Shown: positions 35,512-43,842 of the stretch, piece after piece
How positions within the stretch are numbered: position 1 is the stretch's first letter
Layout: each line of letters begins with the position of its first letter
Assembly: GCA_009720755.1 (NCBI GenBank)
Contig: WNKV01000005.1
Span: 62,001-126,000 of the forward strand
Origin: Rhodoplanes serenus
GTDB lineage: Bacteria > Pseudomonadota > Alphaproteobacteria > Rhizobiales > Xanthobacteraceae
DNA length: 64,000 nt
Direction of reading: 5' to 3'
The notes under the pieces: model-generated
Told to the model about the DNA's origin: nothing
Seen by the model: only the letters and a program-made list of their open reading frames with translations
The model's database searches: none
Translations under genes and position numbers: made by a program

Positions 35512-36759
35512 TCAGGCCAGCGGCTCGCCGCGCAGCAGCTTCGGCTCGGCGAAGGCCGGCACCACCCCCTCGCGCATCACGGCGCGGCGCAGCGGCCCGA
35601 CCCGGCCGAGCAGCCACAGGCCGAGGCCGCGCACCCCCTGGACCGGCAGGAGATCGCTGAGCAGGCTCCGGTTGAGGAGGTCCACCGCCAGCGTGCGGGT
35701 GGTGACGTCGGCGCGCCGCCGGCGCTCGTAGGCGGCCGTGACGGCCGGCCCGCCGGGGTCGTCGCCGGCCCGGATCGCGTCGGCGACCAGCTCGGCCACG
35801 GTGGCGGCATCGCGGAAACCGAGATTGAGGCCCTGGGCGCCGATCGGCGGCACCACATGAGCGGCCTCGCCGACCAGCACCAGCCGCTCGGCCGAGAAGC
35901 TGCGGGCGGTCTCGACCGCGAGCGGGAACACGCCGCGGCCCGGCTCGACCGTGACCCGGCCGAGGATCGCGTGGCAGCGCCGCTCGACCTCGGCGTTCAG
36001 GGCGTCGGGTGTCAGCGATTGCAGCCAGGCCGCCTCGGCGGGCGCCACGACGCAGACGACGCTGACCCGGCGGCCGGGCAGGGGCACGACCGTGAACGGC
36101 CCTTGGGCGGAGTGGAATTCCGTAGAGGTGTCTTTGTGTTCTCGGGAGTGGCTGAGATTGAAGGTGAGGGCCGTCTGGGGATAGGTCCAGCCCCGGGTGG
36201 CGATCCCGGCGGCCTCCCGGCAGGGCGAGCGGCGGCCGTCCGCCCCGACCACCAGACGCGCCGTCACCGAGCCACCCGACGTCAGCGTGACGGTGGCACG
36301 CTCGCTCTCCCCCGCGAACGCGACCCCGGCGGCGTCCTCGGCCAGCACCGTCAGGTTCGGCATCCCGGCGGCGCGCGCCTCCAGGGCGGCGACGAGGTCG
36401 CGGTTGGCGATGTTCCAGCCGAAGGCGTCGAGGCCGATCTCGGTCGCCTCGAAGCGCACCTCGGGGGCGCGCCACAGCCGGCCGGTGTCGTCGACGATGC
36501 GCAGCGACCGCAGCGGCGCGGCGCGCTCGCGGCAGCTCTCCCAGACGCCCAGCGCCCGCAGGGCGTCGACCGAGCCGGCGAGCAGCGCCGTCGTGCGGTT
36601 GTCGCGCGGCGCGGGGCGACCCGCCACCAGCACGGTGGCGGCCCCCGTCGAGGCGATCGCCACGGCGGCGGTCAGGCCGGCCGGCCCGCCGCCCACCACG
36701 ACCACCTCGGCGGTCGTGTCTGTCGCCGTGTCCACCGTCGCCGTCCCGGTCGCCATCAT
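35512..36759 (-). CDS. UbiH/COQ6-family FAD-dependent monooxygenase
   Basis: A 415-residue flavoprotein of the UbiH/UbiF/VisC/COQ6 group. It shows the Rossmann loop VVVVGGGPAGLTAAVAI, the family DG motif VVGADGRRSPCREAAGI, and the second FAD motif RLVLVGEAAHVVPPIGAQGLN, with GEAAH in place of the commoner GDAAH. Members hydroxylate the ubiquinone ring. The GEAAH variant and low-similarity C-terminus leave open which ring position is modified; UbiL/UbiM-type enzymes of alphaproteobacteria are possibilities. The ATG at 36759 follows GAGGA; one at 36777 is upstream. It is divergent from the DUF2182 gene. Confidence 0.83.
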   Translation of the reverse strand: MMATGTATVDTATDTTAEVVVVGGGPAGLTAAVAIASTGAATVLVAGRPAPRDNRTTALLAGSVDALRALGVWESCRERAAPLRSLRIVDDTGRLWRAPEVRFEATEIGLDAFGWNIANRDLVAALEARAAGMPNLTVLAEDAAGVAFAGESERATVTLTSGGSVTARLVVGADGRRSPCREAAGIATRGWTYPQTALTFNLSHSREHKDTSTEFHSAQGPFTVVPLPGRRVSVVCVVAPAEAAWLQSLTPDALNAEVERRCHAILGRVTVEPGRGVFPLAVETARSFSAERLVLVGEAAHVVPPIGAQGLNLGFRDAATVAELVADAIRAGDDPGGPAVTAAYERRRRADVTTRTLAVDLLNRSLLSDLLPVQGVRGLGLWLLGRVGPLRRAVMREGVVPAFAEPKLLRGEPLA

Positions 36760-36878
36760 GTCGCATCCTCGATTCATCCTCCGGTTCTATCCGGACGGGA
36801 CGGAGGGGACAAACCGGGCCGAACCGTCGCAGTCGCCGATTTCGCCGGTCGCCGGGATGCGCTAGAACGGGCGTCGCG

Positions 36879-37823
36879 ATGACCGACACCCCCCATCGGC
36901 CCGAGATCGCGGTCCCGCCGGACGGCTCCGAAGCCCCGGCGCCCCTGTGGTCGCGCCCGCTCCTGGTCGCGGTGATCAGCCTCGGCCTGATGACGGCGCT
37001 GGGCTGGGTCTATCTCGGCCTGATGGTCGCCGGCATGCTGGGCGGCCACGGCGGGGCGGCGGCGCTCGGCCCCGGCATGGGGGTGTTCGACCTCTTGTTC
37101 GGCGGCGAGCTGCCGGACGGTCTTCTCAAGGCGCTGGCCGAAGCGATCTGCGGCCCGAGCTTCGGCCACCATGCCGCCGTCGGGCCGGGCGCTCTCCTCA
37201 CGCTGGTCCTGATGTGGGCCGCCATGGCGGTCGCCATGATGCTGCCGACCGCCGGCCCGATGGTGCTGGCCTATGCGGATCTGGCGGCCGTCGCGCGCCG
37301 CCGCGGCGAGCGGGTCGCCTCGCCGGTGGCGCTGATCGCCGGCTATACCGGAGTGTGGCTCGGCTTCGCGGTGGTCGCCGCACTCCTCCAGGCCGGCCTC
37401 GTCCGGCTGGCGCTGCTCGATCCGGCGATGGCGTCGGCGAGCCCGCTGTTTTCCGGCGCGGTGTTCATCGGGGCCGGCGTCTACCAGTTCTCGGCGCTGA
37501 AATACGCCTGCGTGACGCGCTGCCAGCGGCCGGTGCCGTTCTTCCTGGTGCGGTGGTCGAGCGACCCCGCGACGGTGGTCCGGCTCGGCGCCCGGCAGGG
37601 GCTGTTCTGCCTGGGCTGCTGCTGGGCCATGATGCTGGTCATGTTCGCGGTCGGCGCCATGAACGTGGTGTGGATGGCAATCCTCGGCCTCGTCATGGGG
37701 GCCGAGAAGATCGCCGTGACCACCCGGTTCAGCAAGGCGATCGGCGTCGTGTTCCTGCTGATCGGGGCGTGGCTGATCGGCGACGCGGTGGTGGCCCAGT
37801 GGCCGGCCGCGCGGCCCGGATGA
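36879..37823 (+). CDS. DUF2182 integral membrane protein
   Basis: A 314-residue inner-membrane protein with about seven helices. The hallmark MWAAMAVAMMLPTAGPM and the C-terminal GVYQFSALKYACVTRCQRP, GLFCLGCCWAMM are those of DUF2182, sometimes annotated as a predicted metal-binding membrane protein because of the conserved Met, Cys and Glu near the membrane. In many genomes DUF2182 lies beside DUF1326; that partner is not seen here. The first 30 residues are a Pro-rich soluble tail. Function unknown. Confidence 0.85.
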   Translation: MTDTPHRPEIAVPPDGSEAPAPLWSRPLLVAVISLGLMTALGWVYLGLMVAGMLGGHGGAAALGPGMGVFDLLFGGELPDGLLKALAEAICGPSFGHHAAVGPGALLTLVLMWAAMAVAMMLPTAGPMVLAYADLAAVARRRGERVASPVALIAGYTGVWLGFAVVAALLQAGLVRLALLDPAMASASPLFSGAVFIGAGVYQFSALKYACVTRCQRPVPFFLVRWSSDPATVVRLGARQGLFCLGCCWAMMLVMFAVGAMNVVWMAILGLVMGAEKIAVTTRFSKAIGVVFLLIGAWLIGDAVVAQWPAARPG

Positions 37824-38055
37824 GCCGGCGTCGCGGCGCCGGCAGGGCAGCGCCTGTCGCGCCACCGCCTCGTTGCGGCCGGAACCGGATGCCTCCCGAA
37901 GCGTTGGTCGGCCGTCGCGGGGCCGGCCGCCACTCTGCCGTCACCCCGCGATCGTCGGTCGCTCCGCGGCCGGCGAACCCGGTCCTGCCGTTCTGGATTA
38001 GTCCCCTGCCGGTGCGCCGGCGGACACCCACCCGATCCGAGAAAGCCACGCCCCC

Positions 38056-38805
38056 ATGCTCGACTTGTTGACCGACCCGCACGCCTGGGCCGCCCTGGTG
38101 ACCCTGAGCGCGCTCGAGATCGTCCTCGGCATCGACAACGTGGTGTTCATCTCGATCCTGGTGTCACGGCTCGACCCCAAGATCGCCGACCGCGCCCGCC
38201 AGCTCGGGCTCGGGCTCGCGCTCGTGTTCCGCATCCTGCTGCTGTTCACCCTGACCTGGCTGATGAGCCTGTCGGAGCCGCTGTTCTCCGCGCTCGGCCG
38301 CGCCTTCTCGTGGCACGACATCATCCTGATCGCCGGCGGCCTGTTCCTGATCGCCAAGGCGACCCACGAGATGCACAGCGAGATGGAGGCGGTGGACGAG
38401 GAGCAGGAGACCGGCACCGCCACCATGGTGCACGCCTCCTTCGCGCTGATCATCAGCCAGATCATCGTCATCGACCTGGTGTTCTCGATCGACTCGATCG
38501 TCACCGCCATCGGCATGGCGCAGGACATCCGCATCATGGTCGCCGCGGTGCTGATCGCCGTCGCCGTGATGTACGCGGCGTCCGGCCCCGTCGCCCGCTT
38601 CGTGGCGGCGCATCCGACCACCAAGATGCTGGCGCTCGCCTTCCTGGTGCTGATCGGTGTGGCGCTCGTCGCCGACGGCTTCGAGGTTCACATCCCGCGC
38701 GGCTACATCTACTTCGCCATGGCGTTCGCGGGGGCGGTCGAGGCGTTCAACATCATCGCGCTGCGCAAGCGGCGCCGGCGGCGGCGAATGCCCGAGCCGC
38801 GCTGA
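38056..38805 (+). CDS. TerC family membrane protein
   Basis: A 249-residue inner-membrane protein with about seven helices carrying the TerC signature LEIVLGIDNVVFISILV and IIVIDLVFSIDSIVTAIGM, in which the paired Asp residues within helices suggest metal binding. TerC-like proteins take part in Mn2+ export and in metallation of secreted proteins, besides their naming link to tellurium resistance. The 230-bp upstream region shows no recognisable yybP-ykoY manganese riboswitch. The C-terminus is a basic RKRRRRRRM tail. A hairpin and a dispersed palindrome lie downstream. Confidence 0.9.
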   Translation: MLDLLTDPHAWAALVTLSALEIVLGIDNVVFISILVSRLDPKIADRARQLGLGLALVFRILLLFTLTWLMSLSEPLFSALGRAFSWHDIILIAGGLFLIAKATHEMHSEMEAVDEEQETGTATMVHASFALIISQIIVIDLVFSIDSIVTAIGMAQDIRIMVAAVLIAVAVMYAASGPVARFVAAHPTTKMLALAFLVLIGVALVADGFEVHIPRGYIYFAMAFAGAVEAFNIIALRKRRRRRRMPEPR

Positions 38806-38858
38806 GCCGGGCGGCAGCGGGGGAGGGACAGCCCTGTCATCCCCCGCGCGGGGCACTT

Positions 38859-38894
38859 GGAACGAGTCCGATCCACCGGCATCGGACTCGTTCC
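38859..38894. repeat. 14-bp stem hairpin
   Basis: GGAACGAGTCCGAT (38859-38872) is perfectly inverted at 38881-38894 around an 8-nt loop. It lies directly before a minus-orientation copy of the CTAGAGCATTTTCC palindrome and may be part of a larger composite element, or may terminate terC. No T tract follows. Confidence 0.65.
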
Positions 38895-38901
38895 AGAAGC
38901 C

Positions 38902-38959
38902 CTTGCGTGATCGCATGTTCGACGGCGAACCGGCGTTCACTCCGCCGGAAAATGCTCTC
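38902..38959 (-). repeat. CTAGAGCATTTTCCGGCG dispersed palindrome, full copy (inverted)
   Basis: On the minus strand it reads GAGAGCATTTTCCGGCGG, then CGCCGGTTCGCCGTCGA, then CATGCGATCACGCAAGG, matching the plus-strand copies at 47537 and 63689 along its whole length. It lies between terC and the quinone oxidoreductase gene. Confidence 0.82.
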
Positions 38960-39075
38960 GCTTGCGCGGCCGGCTCGGCTTCCTATGATCGGCGCTCCCC
39001 CGGGCGGCCTCTGCCGTTCGGGGCTCGCCCATGCCGGGGCGCGCCGTCCCGGACACATTCCCGAAGGAGACTGCC

Positions 39076-40053
39076 ATGGTGGCTGCCGTGCGCGTGCACA
39101 AGGTCGGCGGACCCGACGTGCTGACCTACGAGGAGATCGACGTTCCGGCGCCGGGGCCGGGCGAGCTCCGCATCCGGCAGGTGGCCTGCGGCATCAACTT
39201 CATCGACACCTACTTCCGGCAGGGTATGTATCCGTCGCCGGTCGGGCTTCCCTTCGTGGCCGGCAACGAGGGGGCCGGCGAGGTGACCGCGGTCGGCTCC
39301 GGCGTCTCGGACTTCAAGGTCGGCGACCGCGTCGCCTACGTGATCACGCTGGGCGGCTACGCGGCCGAGCGCATCCTGCCGGCCGGGCGCGCCATCAAGG
39401 TGCCGGACGGCGTCGACCTCGCCGAGGCCGGCGGCATGATGCTCAAGGGCATGACGGCCTGCTACCTGCTCCGCCGCACCTTCAAGGTCGCCAAGGGTCA
39501 CACCATCCTGATCCATGCGGCGGCGGGCGGTGTCGGCCTCATCCTCTGCCAGTGGGCGAGGCAGCTCGGCGCCACGGTGATCGGCACGGTCGGCTCCAAG
39601 GAGAAGGGCGAGCTGGCCAAGGCGAACGGCTGCGACCATGTCATCTACTATCGCGACGAGGACTTCCCGGCCCGGGTGAAGGAGATCACCGGCGGCGCCC
39701 TGTGCGATGTGGTCTATGACGGCGTCGGCAAGACGACCTTCCCGGCCTCGCTCGACTGCCTGCGGCCGCTCGGACTGTTCGTCTCGTTCGGCAGTGCCTC
39801 CGGCCAGGTCGAGGCGTTCAACATCAACATCCTCCAGACCAAGGGCTCGCTGTTCGCGACGCGACCGACCCTCAACCACTACGCGGCGACCCGGGCCGAC
39901 TACGAGGGGCTGGCCGGCGAGCTGTTCGCGGTGGTGAAGAGCGGGGCGGTGAAGATCCCGGTGCAGCATCGGTACGCCCTGAAGGAGGCCCGCCAGGCCC
40001 ATGTGGATCTCGAGTCGCGGGCGACGACCGGCTCCTCGATTCTCGTGCCCTGA
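39076..40053 (+). CDS. NADPH:quinone oxidoreductase (Qor/zeta-crystallin type)
   Basis: A 325-residue zinc-independent medium-chain dehydrogenase/reductase. It has the family quinone-reductase pattern: VPAPGPGELRIRQVACGINFIDTYFRQGMYP, the cofactor-binding AAGGVGLILCQWARQLGA, then GSKEKGELAKANGCDHVI with a Lys that favours NADPH, and SFGSASGQVEAFNI. It should reduce quinones one electron at a time, protecting against oxidative stress, though the in vivo substrate is unknown. GAAGGAGA lies before the ATG at 39076. A CPBP protease gene begins 11 bp after its stop. Confidence 0.9.
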   Translation: MVAAVRVHKVGGPDVLTYEEIDVPAPGPGELRIRQVACGINFIDTYFRQGMYPSPVGLPFVAGNEGAGEVTAVGSGVSDFKVGDRVAYVITLGGYAAERILPAGRAIKVPDGVDLAEAGGMMLKGMTACYLLRRTFKVAKGHTILIHAAAGGVGLILCQWARQLGATVIGTVGSKEKGELAKANGCDHVIYYRDEDFPARVKEITGGALCDVVYDGVGKTTFPASLDCLRPLGLFVSFGSASGQVEAFNINILQTKGSLFATRPTLNHYAATRADYEGLAGELFAVVKSGAVKIPVQHRYALKEARQAHVDLESRATTGSSILVP

Positions 40054-40064
40054 GCCGGCGACCC

Positions 40065-40799
40065 GTGGCGGTGGACCCGATCGCATCCGCCGACGGGCCG
40101 GCCTGGCGACCGCCGTTCGGTCCGCTGGCGACGATCCTGCTCGCGGTCGTCGCCTTCGGGCTCGGCCAGGCGGCCGCCGCGGTGGCTGTCTCGGCCGGGC
40201 TCGGGCAGGAAGGGCTCGGCCGGCTGGCCCTGCCGGCCGACGCCACCGTGGTGGTGTGGGCCGTGCTGGCCGCCAATCTGGTGCAGACGGCCGTCCTGCT
40301 GGCGCTCGTCATGGGGCGGGCGCCGCCGGCCTGCTATCTCGGCCTCGATCGGCCGGGCCGCGGCAGCCTGGTGTTCGGCGCCGCCTGCCTGGTCGCCCTG
40401 GTGATCGCCGCCAATGTCCTCACACTCGCGCTCGGCCGTGATCTGGTGCCGCCCGTGCAGATCGCGGTGTGGCGCAGCGCGGCCGATCAGGGAATGGTGC
40501 TGCCGCTGCTGATCGCCCTGGTGATCGTCGCGCCGATCGGCGAGGAGCTCTTGTTCCGTGGCTTCCTGTTCGCCGGCTGCGCCCGGACGCCGCGCAGCGC
40601 CCGCATCACCATCGCGGCGACGGCTGCCGTGTTCGCGGCGCTGCATGTTCAGTACGACGCCTTCGGCATCGCGCTGATCTTCGCGATCGGCGTGCTGTTC
40701 GGCTGGCTGCGCTGGCGCTCGGGCTCGACCACGCTGACCGTCCTGCTGCACATGGGGCTCAATGCCGAAGGGCTGATCGAGACCATGCTGGTGGCGTGA
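40065..40799 (+). CDS. CPBP family intramembrane glutamic-type endopeptidase
   Basis: A 244-residue membrane protein of the CPBP (CAAX-protease/Abi, Rce1-like) family. The catalytic motif EExxxR is present as GEELLFRGFLF (Glu160, Glu161, Arg165), and the two further motifs provide His in AALHVQYD (His194) and LLHMGLNAEG. Bacterial members are linked to bacteriocin immunity, protein processing and surface anchoring. The start is a GTG 11 bp after the quinone oxidoreductase stop, implying cotranscription. It is convergent with the FkbM gene (12-bp gap). Confidence 0.87.
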   Translation: MAVDPIASADGPAWRPPFGPLATILLAVVAFGLGQAAAAVAVSAGLGQEGLGRLALPADATVVVWAVLAANLVQTAVLLALVMGRAPPACYLGLDRPGRGSLVFGAACLVALVIAANVLTLALGRDLVPPVQIAVWRSAADQGMVLPLLIALVIVAPIGEELLFRGFLFAGCARTPRSARITIAATAAVFAALHVQYDAFGIALIFAIGVLFGWLRWRSGSTTLTVLLHMGLNAEGLIETMLVA

Positions 40800-40811
40800 G
40801 GCGCGTCCGCT

Positions 40812-41750
40812 TCAGTCGTCGTGGATCTGGCCGCCGTCGTAGCCGCAGGCGATGCGGCCGAGGGCGAAGCGGAACGCCTCGCTCGTCCGGTCTGGCAGGG
40901 CGGCGAGGATTGCCGCCGCGTCGCTGCGGCCGGCGAGCCCGCGGGCCAGGATGGCGGACAGCACGTCGTCGTCGAGCCAGGGCAGGGCGGCGAAGAAGCC
41001 ACGCGCGAGCGTCCGCGCCAGCGCATGATCGGGATGCGCCGGGTTCTCGGGGGCGCGGCCGATCTCGTACATGTGACGGACCGCGTGCCAGTCGGCCCGC
41101 TCGCGCGGCAGGCGCGCGAACACGTCCGGATGCTCCTCGGCGACATAGAAGCGGTTGAGGGTGTCGAACAGGGCGAAGCGATAGCCGGCGGCGATCAGCG
41201 CCGGCTCCCAGTCGGCCCACGTCGGCTCCCCGGTGACCGGCGCCACCGCCTCGACCAGCACCACCTTGGGCCGCAGCCGGGTCCAGTCGTTGCCGGCCAG
41301 CACGTCGGCCTCGCCGCCTTCCACGTCGATCTTGAGGAAATCGATCGCGGTGATTCCCTCGGCCGCGCACAGCGACGCGAGCGTCGTCATCGGCCGGCGC
41401 TCCACCGACACCGCCGCTCCGAACGCCGCGGCCCGGCGGGCGTGGTCGGCGACGGTGGTGGAGAACCCGTGCAGGCGGTCGACCCGATGGAACGCGGCCT
41501 CGCCGTCCAGGGCGCCGACGAGCGCGCAGACGCGGCGGTCGCGCGGGCGCAGCCGCTCGTAGAGAGCCAGCAGGTCGGCCTGCGGCTCGATCACCAGCCC
41601 CTGCCAGCCGCGCTCGTAGAACCAGAACGAGACATTGTCGGCGACCGGATGGCCGGCCCCGATGTCGATGTAGGTGCCGGTCGCCTGGCCCGCGAAGGCG
41701 AGCCACAGGTGATAGTCTTCGAGGTTCTGCGTGTAGGAGAGATCCACCAT
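40812..41750 (-). CDS. FkbM-family methyltransferase
   Basis: A 312-residue SAM-dependent O-methyltransferase. The SAM-binding start YIDIGAGHPVADNVSFWFYE, VIEPQADLLALYERL and the FkbM hallmark IDFLKIDVEGGEADVL followed by LVEAVAP are clear. Family members methylate hydroxyl groups on polyketides or on surface and sugar polymers. The C-terminal 100 residues (helical, rich in Ala/Asp/Arg) are outside the core domain and unassigned. No polysaccharide cluster is adjacent, so the target is unknown. Confidence 0.88.
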   Translation of the reverse strand: MVDLSYTQNLEDYHLWLAFAGQATGTYIDIGAGHPVADNVSFWFYERGWQGLVIEPQADLLALYERLRPRDRRVCALVGALDGEAAFHRVDRLHGFSTTVADHARRAAAFGAAVSVERRPMTTLASLCAAEGITAIDFLKIDVEGGEADVLAGNDWTRLRPKVVLVEAVAPVTGEPTWADWEPALIAAGYRFALFDTLNRFYVAEEHPDVFARLPRERADWHAVRHMYEIGRAPENPAHPDHALARTLARGFFAALPWLDDDVLSAILARGLAGRSDAAAILAALPDRTSEAFRFALGRIACGYDGGQIHDD

Positions 41751-41860
41751 GCTGCCCCGTCGTGTCGACGGGGCAGTGGATCACGTCACGACCGTCTCCG
41801 CCACCCGCCGGCGCGGACTGCGGGCAGGGCGCGCGGCTCTCGGCTGCGCGCTGCCGTCGG

Positions 41861-42559
41861 TCAGGCTGCCGCGGCCGGGCAGACCAGCTCGGCCAGCTCG
41901 TCGAAGACCGCGTGCTCCGGTCCGACCTCGGCGGGCAGCCGTGGCAGCGCCAGCACCGGCACGCCCTTGGCGAAGGTCTGCATGGTGGTGAGGGTCTCGT
42001 CCAGCGCGACCGTGCCGCCGGGCGTCTGGCTCACCACCACGGCCGCGATCGTCAGGCCACGGCGATGCGCCACGTCGAGCGCCGTCAGCGTGTGGCTGAG
42101 CGTGCCGAGATACGAGCCCGTCACCAGCACGACCGGAACGCCGAGGGCGACGATCAGGTCGACCACGGTGCGGGTGTCGTCGAGCGGCGCCATGATGCCG
42201 CCGACGCCCTCGATCACCATGACGTCCTTGCGATGAGCGATGCGCTCCCGGCAGAAGGCGACCACCGCGTCGGCGTCGATCGACTTGCCCTCGCGGCGGG
42301 CCGCGAGATGCGGGGCGAGCGGCGCCTCGAAGCGGAACGGCGCCGCCGCGGCGATGCGCTCGAGGGTCGGCTCCTCGCCATTGGCGGCGATCAGCAGGCC
42401 GGCATCGCTGCCTTCGGCTTCCCGGGGATCGAAGCCGCTCTGCACCGGCTTGAGCACCTCGACCGCCCGCCCGCGGCTTTTGAGTGCACGGACCAGCCCA
42501 CGGGACACGAACGTCTTGCCCACCTCGGTGCCGGTGGCGCTGACGAAGACGACAGTCAT
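41861..42559 (-). CDS. bioD: BioD, dethiobiotin synthetase
   Basis: A 232-residue enzyme that closes the ureido ring of dethiobiotin using CO2 and ATP. It has the P-loop SATGTEVGKTFVSRGL, VLKPVQSGF, and the conserved EGVGGIMAPLDD, then VVLVTGSYLGTLSHTL (the GSYLG motif). The ATG overlaps the end of bioF by four bases (ATGA), so the two genes are translationally coupled. bioB is not in the window. Confidence 0.96.
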   Translation of the reverse strand: MTVVFVSATGTEVGKTFVSRGLVRALKSRGRAVEVLKPVQSGFDPREAEGSDAGLLIAANGEEPTLERIAAAAPFRFEAPLAPHLAARREGKSIDADAVVAFCRERIAHRKDVMVIEGVGGIMAPLDDTRTVVDLIVALGVPVVLVTGSYLGTLSHTLTALDVAHRRGLTIAAVVVSQTPGGTVALDETLTTMQTFAKGVPVLALPRLPAEVGPEHAVFDELAELVCPAAAA

Positions 42560-43716
42560 GACAGGTTCCTCGGTACGCGGTCGCGGACGAGGTCGGCGAG
42601 CCGCTCGATCTCCTGGTCCGGATGGGCCGGCGTGAAGGTCAGCCGCAACCGTGCCGTCCCGGGCGGCACGGTGGGCGGTCTGATCGCCACCACCAGGAAG
42701 CCTTCGTCGGCGAGCATCCGCGAGGCGGCGAGCGCCGCCTCCGTGTCGCCGACCACCACCGGCACGATCGGGCTCTCGGGGTCCGGAAGCCCGACCCGCC
42801 GGGTGAACAATCGCGCCTTGGCGAGCGGACCCGCGCACAGGGCGGGGTCGCTCGCGATCAGGTCGACGGCCGCGATCGCCCCCGCCACCACGGCGGGCGG
42901 CAGCCCGGTCGAGTAGACCAGGGTGCGGGCGCGGCTCTTCATCAGCTCGATCACCGGGCGCGAGGCGCACAGATAGCCGCCATAGCCGCCGATCGCCTTC
43001 GATAGCGTGCCCATCTGCAACGGCACGTCGGCCGGCTCGGGATGCGCATGGGTCGAGCCGCGGCCGCCGCCGATGACACCGACGCCATGGGCGTCGTCGG
43101 CCATCAGCCAGGCGTCGTGGGCGCGGGCGAGACGGCCGAGCGCCGGCAGCGGCGCGAGATCGCCGTCCATCGAGAAGACGCCGTCGGTGACCAGCAGGGC
43201 GTGCCGATAGCGGGCGCGATGCTGCGCCAGCAGCTCCTCGGCGTGATCGACCTCGTTGTGTCGGAACACGCACAGTCGCGCCCGACTCATCTGGGAACCG
43301 GCGAACAGGCAGGCGTGCGCCAGTGCGTCGATGACGATCAGGTCCTCCGGCCCGACCAGGGCCGGGATGATGCCGGTGTTGGCGAGATAGCCGGAGCCGA
43401 ACACGCAGCAGGCTTCGGCGCCCTTGAGGGCGGCGAGGCGCTGCTCCAGCTCCGTGTAGAGCGGGTGGTTGCCGGTCACCAGGCGGGAGGCGCCGGAGCC
43501 GGCGCCATGGCGGTCGAGCGCGGCATGCGCGGCGGCGATCACGGCCGGGTGATGGGTCAGGTTGAGGTAGTCGTTGCAGGAGAACGACAGCAGCCGTCGA
43601 CCGCCGCGCTCGATCACGACACCGGCGTGACGATCGGTATGCACGAGATCGCGGCGCAGGCTCGCCCCGGCGAGGGCCTCCAGCTTGGCAGTGGCAAAGG
43701 CGTCGAGCGAATCCAT
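42556..43716 (-). CDS. bioF: BioF, 8-amino-7-oxononanoate synthase
   Basis: A 386-residue PLP enzyme condensing pimeloyl-thioester with L-alanine. The PLP-binding Lys lies in GTLSKAIGGYGGY (about residue 240); SFSCNDYLNLTHHP, GSGASRLVTGNHPLY and the Asp motif DDAHGVGVIGG are all present. The ATG at 43716 is preferred since the length then matches E. coli BioF (384); an ATG nine codons upstream at 43743 is possible. It is divergent from bioA. No TTATnnATAA-like BioR operator is visible in the intergenic space. Confidence 0.95.
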   Translation of the reverse strand: MDSLDAFATAKLEALAGASLRRDLVHTDRHAGVVIERGGRRLLSFSCNDYLNLTHHPAVIAAAHAALDRHGAGSGASRLVTGNHPLYTELEQRLAALKGAEACCVFGSGYLANTGIIPALVGPEDLIVIDALAHACLFAGSQMSRARLCVFRHNEVDHAEELLAQHRARYRHALLVTDGVFSMDGDLAPLPALGRLARAHDAWLMADDAHGVGVIGGGRGSTHAHPEPADVPLQMGTLSKAIGGYGGYLCASRPVIELMKSRARTLVYSTGLPPAVVAGAIAAVDLIASDPALCAGPLAKARLFTRRVGLPDPESPIVPVVVGDTEAALAASRMLADEGFLVVAIRPPTVPPGTARLRLTFTPAHPDQEIERLADLVRDRVPRNLS

Positions 43717-43842
43717 CGATCCACAATCGGTCGCAAGCGACATTCCGCCCGGACGGGTTTCGTCGCGCCGGGCGATGCGGTACTTGACCCCGGTCGGGAC
43801 GGTCGATCTGCCGCCCGACCGATGTCAGGGTGACGGGACGCG

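Noticed and set aside
37824-38055. Manganese (yybP-ykoY) riboswitch before terC
   Set aside because: I looked for the conserved core and found none; the region is unstructured GC-rich spacer.
38866-38959. Insertion sequence remnant
   Set aside because: The hairpin and palindrome are short and no transposase fragment is present; treated as dispersed repeats.
43744-43842. BioR-type operator between bioF and bioA
   Set aside because: No TTATnnATAA-like palindrome is present.
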